Shown here: positions 10,559-25,220 of the stretch, one piece after another
Position numbering within the stretch: position 1 is the stretch's first letter
Layout of the letters: every line of letters begins with the position of its first letter
Assembly (NCBI GenBank): GCA_946699065.1
Contig: CAMPDV010001177.1
Span: 1-64,000 of the forward strand
DNA: 64,000 nt
Origin: Loxodes magnus
Lineage: Eukaryota > Ciliophora > Karyorelictea > Loxodida > Loxodidae
Direction of reading: 5' to 3'
Position numbers and translations under genes: made by a program
Notes under the pieces: model-generated
Database searches by the model: none
What the model was told of the DNA's origin: nothing
What the model saw: only the letters and a program-made list of their open reading frames with translations

Positions 10559-10876
10559 CAGAAAAGTACAAAGCTCAAGATGCAAGTTAAAAGGAAGTTA
10601 TAGAAGCGAAAAATGGATTAGAATCATATATTTATAGAATTCACTTGAAGAAGAAAAAATTCGTGATAAGATGGATGGAAATGATAAGTAGACATTAATT
10701 AAAAAGATAGAAGAGACAAAGAAATGGTTGGAAGTGAATTAGAATGGTAGAAAAGAAGATTATGAAGGAAAATAGAAAGTATAGTGAATCCAATAATGAT
10801 GAAAGTTTATTAGGCAGGTGGAAATAATATGGCAGGTGATAAAAAAGGAGGACCAACAGTAGAAGAAGTAGATTGA
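10559..10876 (+). pseudogene. HSP70: Hsp70 3'-end fragment
   Basis: Last ~110 codons of cytosolic Hsp70 with no upstream part. It begins at [20 protein letters not shown] and ends with GGPTVEEVD-TGA followed by TAA. It is about 98% identical to 12694-13011, including the same two short deletions (near 10639 and 10778) that throw the frame off. It was therefore copied from, or to, an already damaged gene, or both were homogenised. The 5' edge at about 10559 is a clean junction with another gene. Confidence 0.9.
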
Positions 10877-10942
10877 TAAACTATGTCTATTTAAATATTT
10901 ATATATAATATATCTAGTATATTTTAAAATATTTATAAAAAA

Positions 10943-11015
10943 TGTCGGTGCAGAGACTTGAACTCCGGTTTCGACGGCCACAACGTCGTGCCCTAACCAC
11001 CTAGACTACACCGAC
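10943..11015 (-). tRNA. tRNA-His (anticodon GTG)
   Basis: A complete cloverleaf on the minus strand. Acceptor GTCGGTG pairs perfectly with CACCGAC. The D stem is GTCT/GGGC and the anticodon stem CGACG/CGTCG with loop TTGTGGC, so the anticodon is GTG (His). The T stem is CGGAG/CTCTG with loop TTCAAGT. Discriminator base A, no intron, 73 bases. A run of T follows on the minus strand, as expected for RNA polymerase III termination. The G at position -1 is not encoded, so it would be added after transcription. It lies between the Hsp70 fragment and the Hsp70 promoter, transcribed towards the fragment. Confidence 0.95.
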
Positions 11016-11061
11016 TTATTATATAATGATAAAAAAAAGTGATAAATGGAAAAAATAAAAA

Positions 11062-11074
11062 GAAGTTTCTAGAA
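11062..11074 (+). promoter_or_regulatory. Heat-shock element 1
   Basis: GAAgtTTCtaGAA: three perfectly spaced inverted nGAAn units, the canonical HSF trimer site. It lies 75-87 bases before the Hsp70 ATG. Confidence 0.85.
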
Positions 11075-11099
11075 TAAAAAAGAACATAAGGAAATAAAG

Positions 11100-11112
11100 T
11101 TCGAGAATATTC
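11100..11112 (+). promoter_or_regulatory. Heat-shock element 2
   Basis: TTCgaGAAtaTTC: a second perfect three-unit HSE, 37-49 bases before the Hsp70 ATG. Isolated GAA units lie between the two sites. No clear TATA box at the usual distance is visible. Confidence 0.85.
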
Positions 11113-11148
11113 TAATATGTATAGAAAATAAGTGAGTAATATAAAAAG

Positions 11149-13011
<1,863 letters not shown>

Positions 13012-13077
13012 TAAACTATGTCAATCTAAATATTTATATATAATAAATCAAGTATATTTTAAAATATTTATAAAAAA

Positions 13078-13150
13078 TGTCGGTGCAGAGACTTGAACTC
13101 CGGTTTCGACGGCCACAACGTCGCGCCCTAACCATCTAGACTACATAAAC
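13078..13150 (-). pseudogene. Decayed tRNA-His copy
   Basis: Same 73-base layout and GTG anticodon as 10943-11015. The 5' acceptor strand has become GTTTATG while the 3' strand remains CACCGAC, giving two mismatches and a G-T pair in seven positions. There is one D-loop change (AGGTGG to AGATGG) and one change before the anticodon stem. The anticodon and T arms are untouched. Probably not processed into a working tRNA. Confidence 0.85.
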
Positions 13151-13196
13151 TTATTATATAATGATAAAAAAAAGTGATAAATGGAAAAAATAAAAA

Positions 13197-13209
13197 GAAG
13201 TTTCTAGAA
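13197..13209 (+). promoter_or_regulatory. Heat-shock element, duplicate of HSE 1
   Basis: The same GAA-TTC-GAA triple as 11062-11074, unchanged. Here no Hsp70 gene follows; the satellite array does. Confidence 0.8.
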
Positions 13210-13234
13210 TAAAAAAGAACATTTGGAAATAATG

Positions 13235-13247
13235 TTCGAGAATATTC
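13235..13247 (+). promoter_or_regulatory. Heat-shock element, duplicate of HSE 2, at the satellite edge
   Basis: The same TTC-GAA-TTC triple as 11100-11112. The match to the Hsp70 promoter ends within a few bases and satellite sequence starts at about 13250, in the position where the Hsp70 leader would be. Confidence 0.8.
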
Positions 13248-15539
13248 TGATAGAGGATTAAGTGTGTGATTGTTTTTTTATAAAAAGTAAAAGAAAGTAA
13301 AATAAAAAAAGGATGAAAATAAGTATTTAAAGGAAAAGTAGGTTTAAGTGAGTTTAAGTAATTCATAGAAAAGAAGTCGAAGAGAAAAAAATGTAAGTGA
13401 GAGAGGATTAAGTGTGTGATTGTTTTTTTATAAAAAGAAAGTAAAATAAATAAAAGGATGAAAATTGTAGTTAAAGGAAATGTAGGTTTAAGTGAGTTTA
13501 AGTAATTCATAGAAAAGAAGTCGAAGAAAAAAAAATGTAAGTGAGAGAGGATTAAGTGTGTGATTGTTTTTTTATAAAAAGAAAGTAAAATAAAAAAAGA
13601 TGAAAATGGTATTTGAAGGAAAAGTAGGTTTAAGTGAGTTTAAGTAATTCATAGAAAAGAAGTCGAAGAGAAAAAAATGTAAGTGAGAGAGGATTAAGTG
13701 TGTGATTGTTTTTTTATAAAAAGAAAGTAAAATAAAAAAAGATGAAAATGGTATTTGAAGGAAAAGTAGGTTTAAGTGAGTTTAAGTAATTCATAGAAAA
13801 GAAGTCGAAGAGAAAAAAATGTAAGTGAGAGAGGATTAAGTGTGTGATTGTTTTTTTATAAAAAGAAAGTAAAATAAAAAAAGATGAAAATGGTATTTAA
13901 AGGAAAAGTAGGTTTAAGTGAGTTTAAGTAATTCATAGAAAAGAAGTCGAAGAAAAAAAAATGTAAGTGAGAGAGGATTAAGTGTGTGATTGTTTTTTTA
14001 TAAAAAGAAAGTAAAATAAAAAAAGGATGAAAATGGTATTTAAAAAAAAAGTAGGTTTAAGTGAGTTTAAGTAATTCATAGAAAAGAAGTCGAAGAGAAA
14101 AATATGTAAGTGAGAGAGGATTAAGTGTGTGATTGTTTTTTTATAAAAAGAAAGTAAAATAAAAAAAGATGAAAATGGTATTTGAAGGAAAAGTAGGTTT
14201 AAGTGAGTTTAAGTAATTCATAGAAAAGAAGTCGAAGAGAAAAAAATGTAAGTGAGAGAGGATTAAGTGTGTGATTGTTTTTTTATAAAAAGAAAGTAAA
14301 ATAAAAAAAGATGAAAATGGTATTTAAAAAAAAAGTAGGTTTAAGTGAGTTTAAGTAATTCATAGAAAAGAAGTCGAAGAGAAAAAAATGTAAGTGAGAG
14401 AGGATTAAGTGTGTGATTGTTTTTTTATAAAAAGTAAAATAAAAAAAGGATGAAAATAAGTAGTTAAAGGAAAAGTAGGTTTAAGTGAGTTTAAGTAATT
14501 CATAGAAAAGAAGTCGAAGAGAAAAAAATGTAAGTGAGAGAGGATTAAGTGTGTGATTGTTTTTTTATAAAAAGAAAGTAAAATAAAAAAAGATGAAAAT
14601 GGTATTTAAAAAAAAAGTAGGTTTAAGTGAGTTTAAGTAATTCATAGAAAAGAAGTCGAAGAGAAAAAAATGTAAGTGAGAGAGGATTAAGTGTGTGATT
14701 GTTTTTTTATAAAAAGAAAGTAAAATAAAAAAAGGATGAAAATGGTATTTAAAGGAAAAGTAGGTTTAAGTGAGTTTAAGTAATTCATAGAAAAGAAGTC
14801 GAAGAGAAAAAAATGTAAGTGAGAGAGGATTAAGTGTGTGATTGTTTTTTTATAAAAAGAAAGTAAAATAAAAAAAGGATGAAAATGGTATTTAAAGGAA
14901 AAGTAGGTTTAAGTGAGTTTAAGTAATTCATAGAAAAGAAGTCGAAGAGAAAAAAATGTAAGTGAGAGAGGATTAAGTGTGTGATTGTTTTTTTATAAAA
15001 GAAAGTAAAATAAAAAAAGGATGAAAATGGTATTTGAAGGAAAAGTAGGTTTAAGTGAGTTTAAGTAATTCATAGAAAAGAAGTCGAAGAGAAAAATATG
15101 TAAGTGAGAGAGGATTAAGTGTGTGATTGTTTTTTTATAAAAAGAAAGTAAAATAAAAAAAGGATGAAAATAAGTTTTTAAAGGAAAAGTAGGTTTAAGT
15201 GAGTTTAAGTAATTCATAGAAAAGAAGTCGAAGAAAAAAAAATGTAAGTGAGAGAGGATTAAGTGTGTGATTGTTTTTTTATAAAAAGAAAGTAAAATAA
15301 AAAAAGGATGAAAATTGTATTTGAAGGAAAAGTAGGTTTAAGTGAGTTTAAGTAATTCATAGAAAAGAAGTCGAAGAGAAAAAAATGTAAGTGAGAGAGG
15401 ATTAAGTGTGTGATTGTTTTTTATAAAAAGTAAAATAAAAAAAGGATGAAAATAAGTAGTTAAAGGAAAAGTAGGTTTAAGTGAGTTTAAGTAATTCATA
15501 GAAAAGAAGTCGAAGAGAAAAAAATGTAAGTGAGAGAGG

Positions 15540-18500
15540 ATTAAGTGTGTGATTGTTTTTTTATAAAAAGAAAGTAAAATAAAAAAAGATGAAAATGGTA
15601 TTTAAAAAAAAAGTAGGTTTAAGTGAGTTTAAGTAATTCATAGAAAAGAAGTCGAAGAGAAAAAAATGTAAGTGAGAGAGGATTAAGTGTGTGATTGTTT
15701 TTTATAAAAAGAAAGTAAAATAAAAAAAGGATGAAAATGGTATTTGAAGGAAAAGTAGGTTTAAGTGAGTTTAAGTAATTCATAGAAAAGAAGTCGAAGA
15801 GAAAAAAATGTAAGAGAGAGAGGATTAAGTGTGTGATTGTTTTTTTATAAAAAGAAAGTAAAATAAAAAAAGGATGAAAATGGTATTTGAAGGAAAAGTA
15901 GGTTTAAGTGAGTTTAAGTAATTCATAGAAAAGAAGTCGAAGAGAAAAAAATGTAAGTGAGAGAGGATTAAGTGTGTGATTGTTTTTTTATAAAAAGAAA
16001 GTAAAATAAAAAAAGGATGAAAATTGTAGTTAAAGGAAATGTAGGTTTAAGTGAGTTTAAGTAATTCATAGAAAAGAAGTCGAAGAGAAAAAAATGTAAG
16101 TGAGAGAGGATTAAGTGTGTGATTGTTTTTTTATAAAAAGAAAGTAAAATAAAAAAAGATGAAAATGGTATTTAAAAAAAAAGTAGGTTTAAGTGAGTTT
16201 AAGTAATTCATAGAAAAGAAGTCGAAGAGAAAAAAATGTAAGTGAGAGAGGATTAAGTGTGTGATTGTTTTTTTATAAAAAGAAAGTAAAATAAAAAAAG
16301 ATGAAAATGGTATTTAAAAAAAAAGTAGGTTTAAGTGAGTTTAAGTAATTCATAGAAAAGAAGTCGAAGAGAAAAATATGTAAGTGAGAGAGGATTAAGT
16401 GTGTGATTGTTTTTTTATAAAAAGAAAGTAAAATAAAAAAAGATGAAAATGGTATTTAAAAAAAAAGTAGGTTTAAGTGAGTTTAAGTAATTCATAGAAA
16501 AGAAGTCGAAGAGAAAAAAATGTAAGTGAGAGAGGATTAAGTGTGTGATTGTTTTTTATAAAAAGAAAGTAAAATAAAAAAAGGATGAAAATGGTATTTG
16601 AAGGAAAAGTAGGTTTAAGTGAGTTTAAGTAATTCATAGAAAAGAAGTCGAAGAGAAAAAAATGTAAGTGAGAGAGGATTAAGTGTGTGATTGTTTTTTT
16701 ATAAAAAGAAAGTAAAATAAAAAAAGATGAAAATGGTATTTAAAAAAAAAGTAGGTTTAAGTGAGTTTAAGTAATTCATAGAAAAGAAGTCGAAGAGAAA
16801 AATATGTAAGTGAGAGAGGATTAAGTGTGTGATTGTTTTTTTATAAAAAGAAAGTAAAATAAAAAAAGGATGAAAATGGTATTTGAAGGAAAAGTAGGTT
16901 TAAGTGAGTTTAAGTAATTCATAGAAAAGAAGTCGAAGAGAAAAAAATGTAAGTGAGAGAGGATTAAGTGTGTGATTGTTTTTTTATAAAAAGAAAGTAA
17001 AATAAAAAAAGATGAAAATGGTATTTGAAGGAAAAGTAGGTTTAAGTGAGTTTAAGTAATTCATAGAAAAGAAGTCGAAGAAAAAAAAATGTAAGTGAGA
17101 GAGGATTAAGTGTGTGATTGTTTTTTTATAAAAAGAAAGTAAAATAAAAAAAGGATGAAAATTGTATTTGAAGGAAAAGTAGGTTTAAGTGAGTTTAAGT
17201 AATTCATAGAAAAGAAGTCGAAGAGAAAAAAATGTAAGTGAGAGAGGATTAAGTGTGTGATTGTTTTTTATAAAAAGAAAGTAAAATAAAAAAAGGATGA
17301 AAATGGTATTTAAAGGAAAAGTAGGTTTAAGTGAGTTTAAGTAATTCATAGAAAAGAAGTCGAAGAGAAAAAAATGTAAGTGAGAGAGGATTAAGTGTGT
17401 GATTGTTTTTTTATAAAAAGAAAGTAAAATAAAAAAAGGATGAAAATGGTATTTAAAAAAAAAGTAGGTTTAAGTGAGTTTAAGTAATTCATAGAAAAGA
17501 AGTCGAAGAGAAAAAAATGTAAGTGAGAGAGGATTAAGTGTGTGATTGTTTTTTTATAAAAGAAAGTAAAATAAAAAAAGGATGAAAATGGTATTTGAAG
17601 GAAAAGTAGGTTTAAGTGAGTTTAAGTAATTCATAGAAAAGAAGTCGAAGAGAAAAAAATGTAAGTGAGAGAGGATTAAGTGTGTGATTGTTTTTTATAA
17701 AAAGAAAGTAAAATAAAAAAAGGATGAAAATGGTATTTGAAGGAAAAGTAGGTTTAAGTGAGTTTAAGTAATTCATAGAAAAGAAGTCGAAGAGAAAAAA
17801 ATGTAAGAGAGAGAGGATTAAGTGTGTGATTGTTTTTTTATAAAAAGAAAGTAAAATAAAAAAAGATGAAAATGGTATTTGAAGGAAAAGTAGGTTTAAG
17901 TGAGTTTAAGTAATTCATAGAAAAGAAGTCGAAGAGAAAAAAATGTAAGTGAGAGAGGATTAAGTGTGTGATTGTTTTTTTATAAAAAGAAAGTAAAATA
18001 AAAAAAGGATGAAAATTGTAGTTAAAGGAAATGTAGGTTTAAGTGAGTTTAAGTAATTCATAGAAAAGAAGTCGAAGAGAAAAAAATGTAAGTGAGAGAG
18101 GATTAAGTGTGTGATTGTTTTTTTATAAAAAGAAAGTAAAATAAAAAAAGATGAAAATGGTATTTAAAAAAAAAGTAGGTTTAAGTGAGTTTAAGTAATT
18201 CATAGAAAAGAAGTCGAAGAGAAAAAAATGTAAGTGAGAGAGGATTAAGTGTGTGATTGTTTTTTTATAAAAAGAAAGTAAAATAAAAAAAGATGAAAAT
18301 GGTATTTAAAAAAAAAGTAGGTTTAAGTGAGTTTAAGTAATTCATAGAAAAGAAGTCGAAGAGAAAAAAATGTAAGTGAGAGAGGATTAAGTGTGTGATT
18401 GTTTTTTTATAAAAAGAAAGTAAAATAAAAAAAGATGAAAATGGTATTTAAAAAAAAAGTAGGTTTAAGTGAGTTTAAGTAATTCATAGAAAAGAAGTCG

Positions 18501-19950
18501 AAGAGAAAAAAATGTAAGTGAGAGAGGATTAAGTGTGTGATTGTTTTTTATAAAAAGAAAGTAAAATAAAAAAAGGATGAAAATGGTATTTGAAGGAAAA
18601 GTAGGTTTAAGTGAGTTTAAGTAATTCATAGAAAAGAAGTCGAAGAGAAAAAAATGTAAGTGAGAGAGGATTAAGTGTGTGATTGTTTTTTTATAAAAAG
18701 AAAGTAAAATAAAAAAAGATGAAAATGGTATTTAAAAAAAAAGTAGGTTTAAGTGAGTTTAAGTAATTCATAGAAAAGAAGTCGAAGAGAAAAATATGTA
18801 AGTGAGAGAGGATTAAGTGTGTGATTGTTTTTTTATAAAAAGAAAGTAAAATAAAAAAAGGATGAAAATGGTATTTGAAGGAAAAGTAGGTTTAAGTGAG
18901 TTTAAGTAATTCATAGAAAAGAAGTCGAAGAGAAAAAAATGTAAGTGAGAGAGGATTAAGTGTGTGATTGTTTTTTTATAAAAAGAAAGTAAAATAAAAA
19001 AAGATGAAAATGGTATTTGAAGGAAAAGTAGGTTTAAGTGAGTTTAAGTAATTCATAGAAAAGAAGTCGAAGAAAAAAAAATGTAAGTGAGAGAGGATTA
19101 AGTGTGTGATTGTTTTTTTATAAAAAGAAAGTAAAATAAAAAAAGGATGAAAATTGTATTTGAAGGAAAAGTAGGTTTAAGTGAGTTTAAGTAATTCATA
19201 GAAAAGAAGTCGAAGAGAAAAAAATGTAAGTGAGAGAGGATTAAGTGTGTGATTGTTTTTTTATAAAAAGAAAGTAAAATAAAAAAAGGATGAAAATGGT
19301 ATTTAAAGGAAAAGTAGGTTTAAGTGAGTTTAAGTAATTCATAGAAAAGAAGTCGAAGAGAAAAAAATGTAAGTGAGAGAGGATTAAGTGTGTGATTGTT
19401 TTTTTATAAAAAGAAAGTAAAATAAAAAAAGGATGAAAATGGTATTTAAAAAAAAAGTAGGTTTAAGTGAGTTTAAGTAATTCATAGAAAAGAAGTCGAA
19501 GAGAAAAAAATGTAAGTGAGAGAGGATTAAGTGTGTGATTGTTTTTTTATAAAAGAAAGTAAAATAAAAAAAGGATGAAAATGGTATTTGAAGGAAAAGT
19601 AGGTTTAAGTGAGTTTAAGTAATTCATAGAAAAGAAGTCGAAGAGAAAAAAATGTAAGTGAGAGAGGATTAAGTGTGTGATTGTTTTTTATAAAAAGAAA
19701 GTAAAATAAAAAAAGGATGAAAATGGTATTTAAAGGAAAAGTAGGTTTAAGTGAGTTTAAGTAATTCATAGAAAAGAAGTCGAAGAGAAAAAAATGTAAG
19801 TGAGAGAGGATTAAGTGTGTGATTGTTTTTTTATAAAAAGAAAGTAAAATAAAAAAAGGATGAAAATGGTATTTAAAAAAAAAGTAGGTTTAAGTGAGTT
19901 TAAGTAATTCATAGAAAAGAAGTCGAAGAGAAAAAAATGTAAGTGAGAGA
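15540..19950 (+). repeat. Higher-order repeat of about 1.99 kb (14 units) in the satellite
   Basis: Rare unit variants recur in the same order about 1993 bp apart: the GTAAGAGAGAGAGG variant at 15809 and 17802, and the AATTGTAGTTAAAGGAAATG variant near 16022 and 18013. A block of 14 units was duplicated as a whole. Confidence 0.75.
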
Positions 19951-20289
19951 GGATTAAGTGTGTGATTGTTTTTTATAAAAAGAAAGTAAAATAAAAAAAG
20001 GATGAAAATAAGTTTTTAAAGGAAAAGTAGGTTTAAGTGAGTTTAAGTAATTCATAGAAAAGAAGTCGAAGAGAAAAATATGTAAGTGAGAGAGGATTAA
20101 GTGTGTGATTGTTTTTTTATAAAAAGAAAGTAAAATAAAAAAAGGATGAAAATGGTATTTAAAGGAAAAGTAGGTTTAAGTGAGTTTAAGTAATTCATAG
20201 AAAAGAAGTCGAAGAGAAAAAAATGTAAGTGAGAGAGGATTAAGTGTGTGATTGTTTTTTATAAAAAGAAAGTAAAATAAAAAAAGGAT

Positions 20290-23200
20290 GAAAATAAGTT
20301 TTTAAAGGAAAAGTAGGTTTAAGTGAGTTTAAGTAATTCATAGAAAAGAAGTCGAAGAGAAAAATATGTAAGTGAGAGAGGATTAAGTGTGTGATTGTTT
20401 TTTATAAAAAGAAAGTAAAATAAAAAAAGGATGAAAATGGTATTTAAAGGAAAAGTAGGTTTAAGTGAGTTTAAGTAATTCATAGAAAAGAAGTCGAAGA
20501 GAAAAAAATGTAAGTGAGAGAGGATTAAGTGTGTGATTGTTTTTTTATAAAAAGAAAGTAAAATAAAAAAAGATGAAAATGGTATTTAAAGGAAAAGTAG
20601 GTTTAAGTGAGTTTAAGTAATTCATAGAAAAGAAGTCGAAGAAAAAAAAATGTTAGTGAGAGAGGATTAAGTGTGTGATTGTTTTTTTATAAAAAGAAAG
20701 TAAAATAAAAAAAGGATGAAAATGGTATTTAAAAAAAAAGTAGGTTTAAGTGAGTTTAAGTAATTCATAGAAAAGAAGTCGAAGAGAAAAAAATGTAAGT
20801 GAGAGAGGATTAAGTGTGTGATTGTTTTTTATAAAAAGAAAGTAAAATAAAAAAAGGATGAAAATAAGTTTTTAAAGGAAAAGTAGGTTTAAGTGAGTTT
20901 AAGTAATTCATAGAAAAGAAGTCGAAGAGAAAAAAATGTAAGTGAGAGAGGATTAAGTGTGTGATTGTTTTTTATAAAAAGAAAGTAAAATAAAAAAAGG
21001 ATGAAAATGGTATTTAAAAAAAAAGTAGGTTTAAGTGAGTTTAAGTAATTCATAGAAAAGAAGTCGAAGAGAAAAATATGTAAGTGAGAGAGGATTAAGT
21101 GTGTGATTGTTTTTTTATAAAAAGAAAGTAAAATAAAAAAAGATGAAAATGGTATTTAAAGGAAAAGTAGGTTTAAGTGAGTTTAAGTAATTCATAGAAA
21201 AGAAGTCGAAGAGAAAAAAATGTAAGTGAGAGAGGATTAAGTGTGTGATTGTTTTTTTATAAAAAGAAAGTAAAATAAAAAAAGATGAAAATGGTATTTA
21301 AAGGAAAAGTAGGTTTAAGTGAGTTTAAGTAATTCATAGAAAAGAAGTCGAAGAGAAAAAAATGTAAGTGAGAGAGGATTAAGTGTGTGATTGTTTTTTT
21401 ATAAAAAGAAAGTAAAATAAAAAAAGGATGAAAATGGTATTTAAAGGAAAAGTAGGTTTAAGTGAGTTTAAGTAATTCATAGAAAAGAAGTCGAAGAGAA
21501 AAAAATGTAAGTGAGAGAGGATTAAGTGTGTGATTGTTTTTTTATAAAAAGAAAGTAAAATAAAAAAAGGATGAAAATGGTATTTAAAAAAAAAGTAGGT
21601 TTAATTGAGTTTAAGTAATTCATAGAAAAGAAGTCGAAGAGAAAAAAATGTAAGTGAGAGAGGATTAAGTGTGTGATTGTTTTTTTATAAAAAGAAAGTA
21701 AAATAAAAAAAGGATGAAAATGGTATTTAAAAAAAAAGTAGGTTTAAGTGAGTTTAAGTAATTCATAGAAAAGAAGTCGAAGAGAAAAAAATGTAAGTGA
21801 GAGAGGATTAAGTGTGTGATTGTTTTTTATAAAAAGAAAGTAAAATAAAAAAAGGATGAAAATAAGTTTTTAAAGGAAAAGTAGGTTTAAGTGAGTTTAA
21901 GTAATTCATAGAAAAGAAGTCGAAGAGAAAAAAATGTAAGTGAGAGAGGATTAAGTGTGTGATTGTTTTTTATAAAAAGAAAGTAAAATAAAAAAAGGAT
22001 GAAAATGGTATTTAAAGGAAAAGTAGGTTTAAGTGAGTTTAAGTAATTCATAGAAAAGAAGTCGAAGAAAAAAAAATGTAAGTGAGAGAGGATTAAGTGT
22101 GTGATTGTTTTTTATAAAAAGAAAGTAAAATAAAAAAAGGATGAAAATGGTATTTAAAGGAAAAGTAGGTTTAAGTGAGTTTAAGTAATTCATAGAAAAG
22201 AAGTCGAAGAAAAAAAAATGTAAGTGAGAGAGGATTAAGTGTGTGATTGTTTTTTATAAAAAGAAAGTAAAATAAAAAAAGGATGAAAATGGTATTTAAA
22301 TGAAAAGTAGGTTTAAGTGAGTTTAAGTAATTCATAGAAAAGAAGTCGAAGAGAAAAAAATGTAAGTGAGAGAGGATTAAGTGTGTGATTGTTTTTTTAT
22401 AAAAAGAAAGTAAAATAAAAAAAGGATGAAAATGGTATTTAAAGGAAAAGTAGGTTTAAGTGAGTTTAAGTAATTCATAGAAAAGAAGTCGAAGAGAAAA
22501 AAATGTAAGTGAGAGAGGATTAAGTGTGTGATTGTTTTTTTATAAAAAGAAAGTAAAATAAAAAAAGGATGAAAATAAGTTTTTAAAGGAAAAGTAGGTT
22601 TAAGTGAGTTTAAGTAATTCATAGAAAAGAAGTCGAAGAGAAAAAAATGTAAGTGAGAGAGGATTAAGTGTGTGATTGTTTTTTATAAAAAGAAAGTAAA
22701 ATAAAAAAAGGATGAAAATGGTATTTAAAGGAAAAGTAGGTTTAAGTGAGTTTAAGTAATTCATAGAAAAGAAGTCGAAGAAAAAAAAATGTAAGTGAGA
22801 GAGGATTAAGTGTGTGATTGTTTTTTATAAAAAGAAAGTAAAATAAAAAAAGATGAAAATGGTATTTAAAGGAAAAGTAGTTTTAAGTGAGTTTAAGTAA
22901 TTCATAGAAAAGAAGTCGAAGAGAAAAAAATGTAAGTGAGAGAGGATTAAGTGTGTGATTGTTTTTTTATAAAAAGAAAGTAAAATAAAAAAAGGATGAA
23001 AATGGTATTTAAAGGAAAAGTAGGTTTAAGTGAGTTTAAGTAATTCATAGAAAAGAAGTCGAAGAGAAAAAAATGTAAGTGAGAGAGGATTAAGTGTGTG
23101 ATTGTTTTTTTATAAAAAGAAAGTAAAATAAAAAAAGGATGAAAATGGTATTTAAAAAAAAAGTAGGTTTAAGTGAGTTTAAGTAATTCATAGAAAAGAA

Positions 23201-25220
23201 GTCGAAGAGAAAAAAATGTAAGTGAGAGAGGATTAAGTGTGTGATTGTTTTTTATAAAAAGAAAGTAAAATAAAAAAAGGATGAAAATAAGTTTTTAAAG
23301 GAAAAGTAGGTTTAAGTGAGTTTAAGTAATTCATAGAAAAGAAGTCGAAGAGAAAAAAATGTAAGTGAGAGAGGATTAAGTGTGTGATTGTTTTTTTATA
23401 AAAAGAAAGTAAAATAAAAAAAGGATGAAAATGGTATTTAAAGGAAAAGTAGGTTTAAGTGAGTTTAAGTAATTCATAGAAAAGAAGTCGAAGAGAAAAA
23501 TATGTAAGTGAGAGAGGATTAAGTGTGTGATTGTTTTTTATAAAAAGAAAGTAAAATAAAAAAAGATGAAAATGGTATTTAAAGGAAAAGTAGGTTTAAG
23601 TGAGTTTAAGTAATTCATAGAAAAGAAGTCGAAGAGAAAAATATGTAAGTGAGAGAGGATTAAGTGTGTGATTGTTTTTTATAAAAAGAAAGTAAAATAA
23701 AAAAAGGATGAAAATGGTATTTAAAGGAAAAGTAGGTTTAAGTGAGTTTAAGTAATTCATAGAAAAGAAGTCGAAGAGAAAAAAATGTAAGTGAGAGAGG
23801 ATTAAGTGTGTGATTGTTTTTTTATAAAAAGAAAGTAAAATAAAAAAAGATGAAAATGGTATTTAAAGGAAAAGTAGGTTTAAGTGAGTTTAAGTAATTC
23901 ATAGAAAAGAAGTCGAAGAAAAAAAAATGTTAGTGAGAGAGGATTAAGTGTGTGATTGTTTTTTTATAAAAAGAAAGTAAAATAAAAAAAGGATGAAAAT
24001 GGTATTTAAAAAAAAAGTAGGTTTAAGTGAGTTTAAGTAATTCATAGAAAAGAAGTCGAAGAGAAAAAAATGTAAGTGAGAGAGGATTAAGTGTGTGATT
24101 GTTTTTTATAAAAAGAAAGTAAAATAAAAAAAGGATGAAAATAAGTTTTTAAAGGAAAAGTAGGTTTAAGTGAGTTTAAGTAATTCATAGAAAAGAAGTC
24201 GAAGAGAAAAAAATGTAAGTGAGAGAGGATTAAGTGTGTGATTGTTTTTTATAAAAGAAAGTAAAATAAAAAAAGGATGAAAATGGTATTTAAAAAAAAA
24301 GTAGGTTTAAGTGAGTTTAAGTAATTCATAGAAAAGAAGTCGAAGAGAAAAATATGTAAGTGAGAGAGGATTAAGTGTGTGATTGTTTTTTTATAAAAAG
24401 AAAGTAAAATAAAAAAAGATGAAAATGGTATTTAAAGGAAAAGTAGGTTTAAGTGAGTTTAAGTAATTCATAGAAAAGAAGTCGAAGAGAAAAAAATGTA
24501 AGTGAGAGAGGATTAAGTGTGTGATTGTTTTTTTATAAAAAGAAAGTAAAATAAAAAAAGATGAAAATGGTATTTAAAGGAAAAGTAGGTTTAAGTGAGT
24601 TTAAGTAATTCATAGAAAAGAAGTCGAAGAGAAAAAAATGTAAGTGAGAGAGGATTAAGTGTGTGATTGTTTTTTTATAAAAAGAAAGTAAAATAAAAAA
24701 AGGATGAAAATGGTATTTAAAGGAAAAGTAGGTTTAAGTGAGTTTAAGTAATTCATAGAAAAGAAGTCGAAGAGAAAAAAATGTAAGTGAGAGAGGATTA
24801 AGTGTGTGATTGTTTTTTTATAAAAAGAAAGTAAAATAAAAAAAGGATGAAAATGGTATTTAAAAAAAAAGTAGGTTTAAGTGAGTTTAAGTAATTCATA
24901 GAAAAGAAGTCGAAGAGAAAAAAATGTAAGTGAGAGAGGATTAAGTGTGTGATTGTTTTTTATAAAAAGAAAGTAAAATAAAAAAAGGATGAAAATAAGT
25001 TTTTAAAGGAAAAGTAGGTTTAAGTGAGTTTAAGTAATTCATAGAAAAGAAGTCGAAGAGAAAAAAATGTAAGTGAGAGAGGATTAAGTGTGTGATTGTT
25101 TTTTATAAAAAGAAAGTAAAATAAAAAAAGGATGAAAATGGTATTTAAATGAAAAGTAGGTTTAAGTGAGTTTAAGTAATTCATAGAAAAGAAGTCGAAG
25201 AGAAAAATATGTAAGTGAGA
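20290..25220 (+). repeat. Higher-order repeat of about 3.28 kb (23 units) in the satellite
   Basis: The unique ATGTTAGTGAG variant occurs at about 20650 and 23928, with the same series of neighbours. Another rare variant (TTTAAATGAAAAG) recurs at 22291 and 25140, only 20 units apart, so one copy has lost about three units inside. Confidence 0.7.

Larger units (their letters stand above)
10559..11112. repeat. Hsp70-tRNA-His unit, left copy (tandem with 12694-13247)
   Basis: Direct repeat of 12694-13247, spacing 2135 bp. It covers the Hsp70 3' end, the spacer, tRNA-His and both heat-shock elements. Together the two copies show an ancestral tandem array with a 2.1-kb period. The left unit has lost its 5' part and the right unit gives way to satellite DNA. 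Confidence 0.9.
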
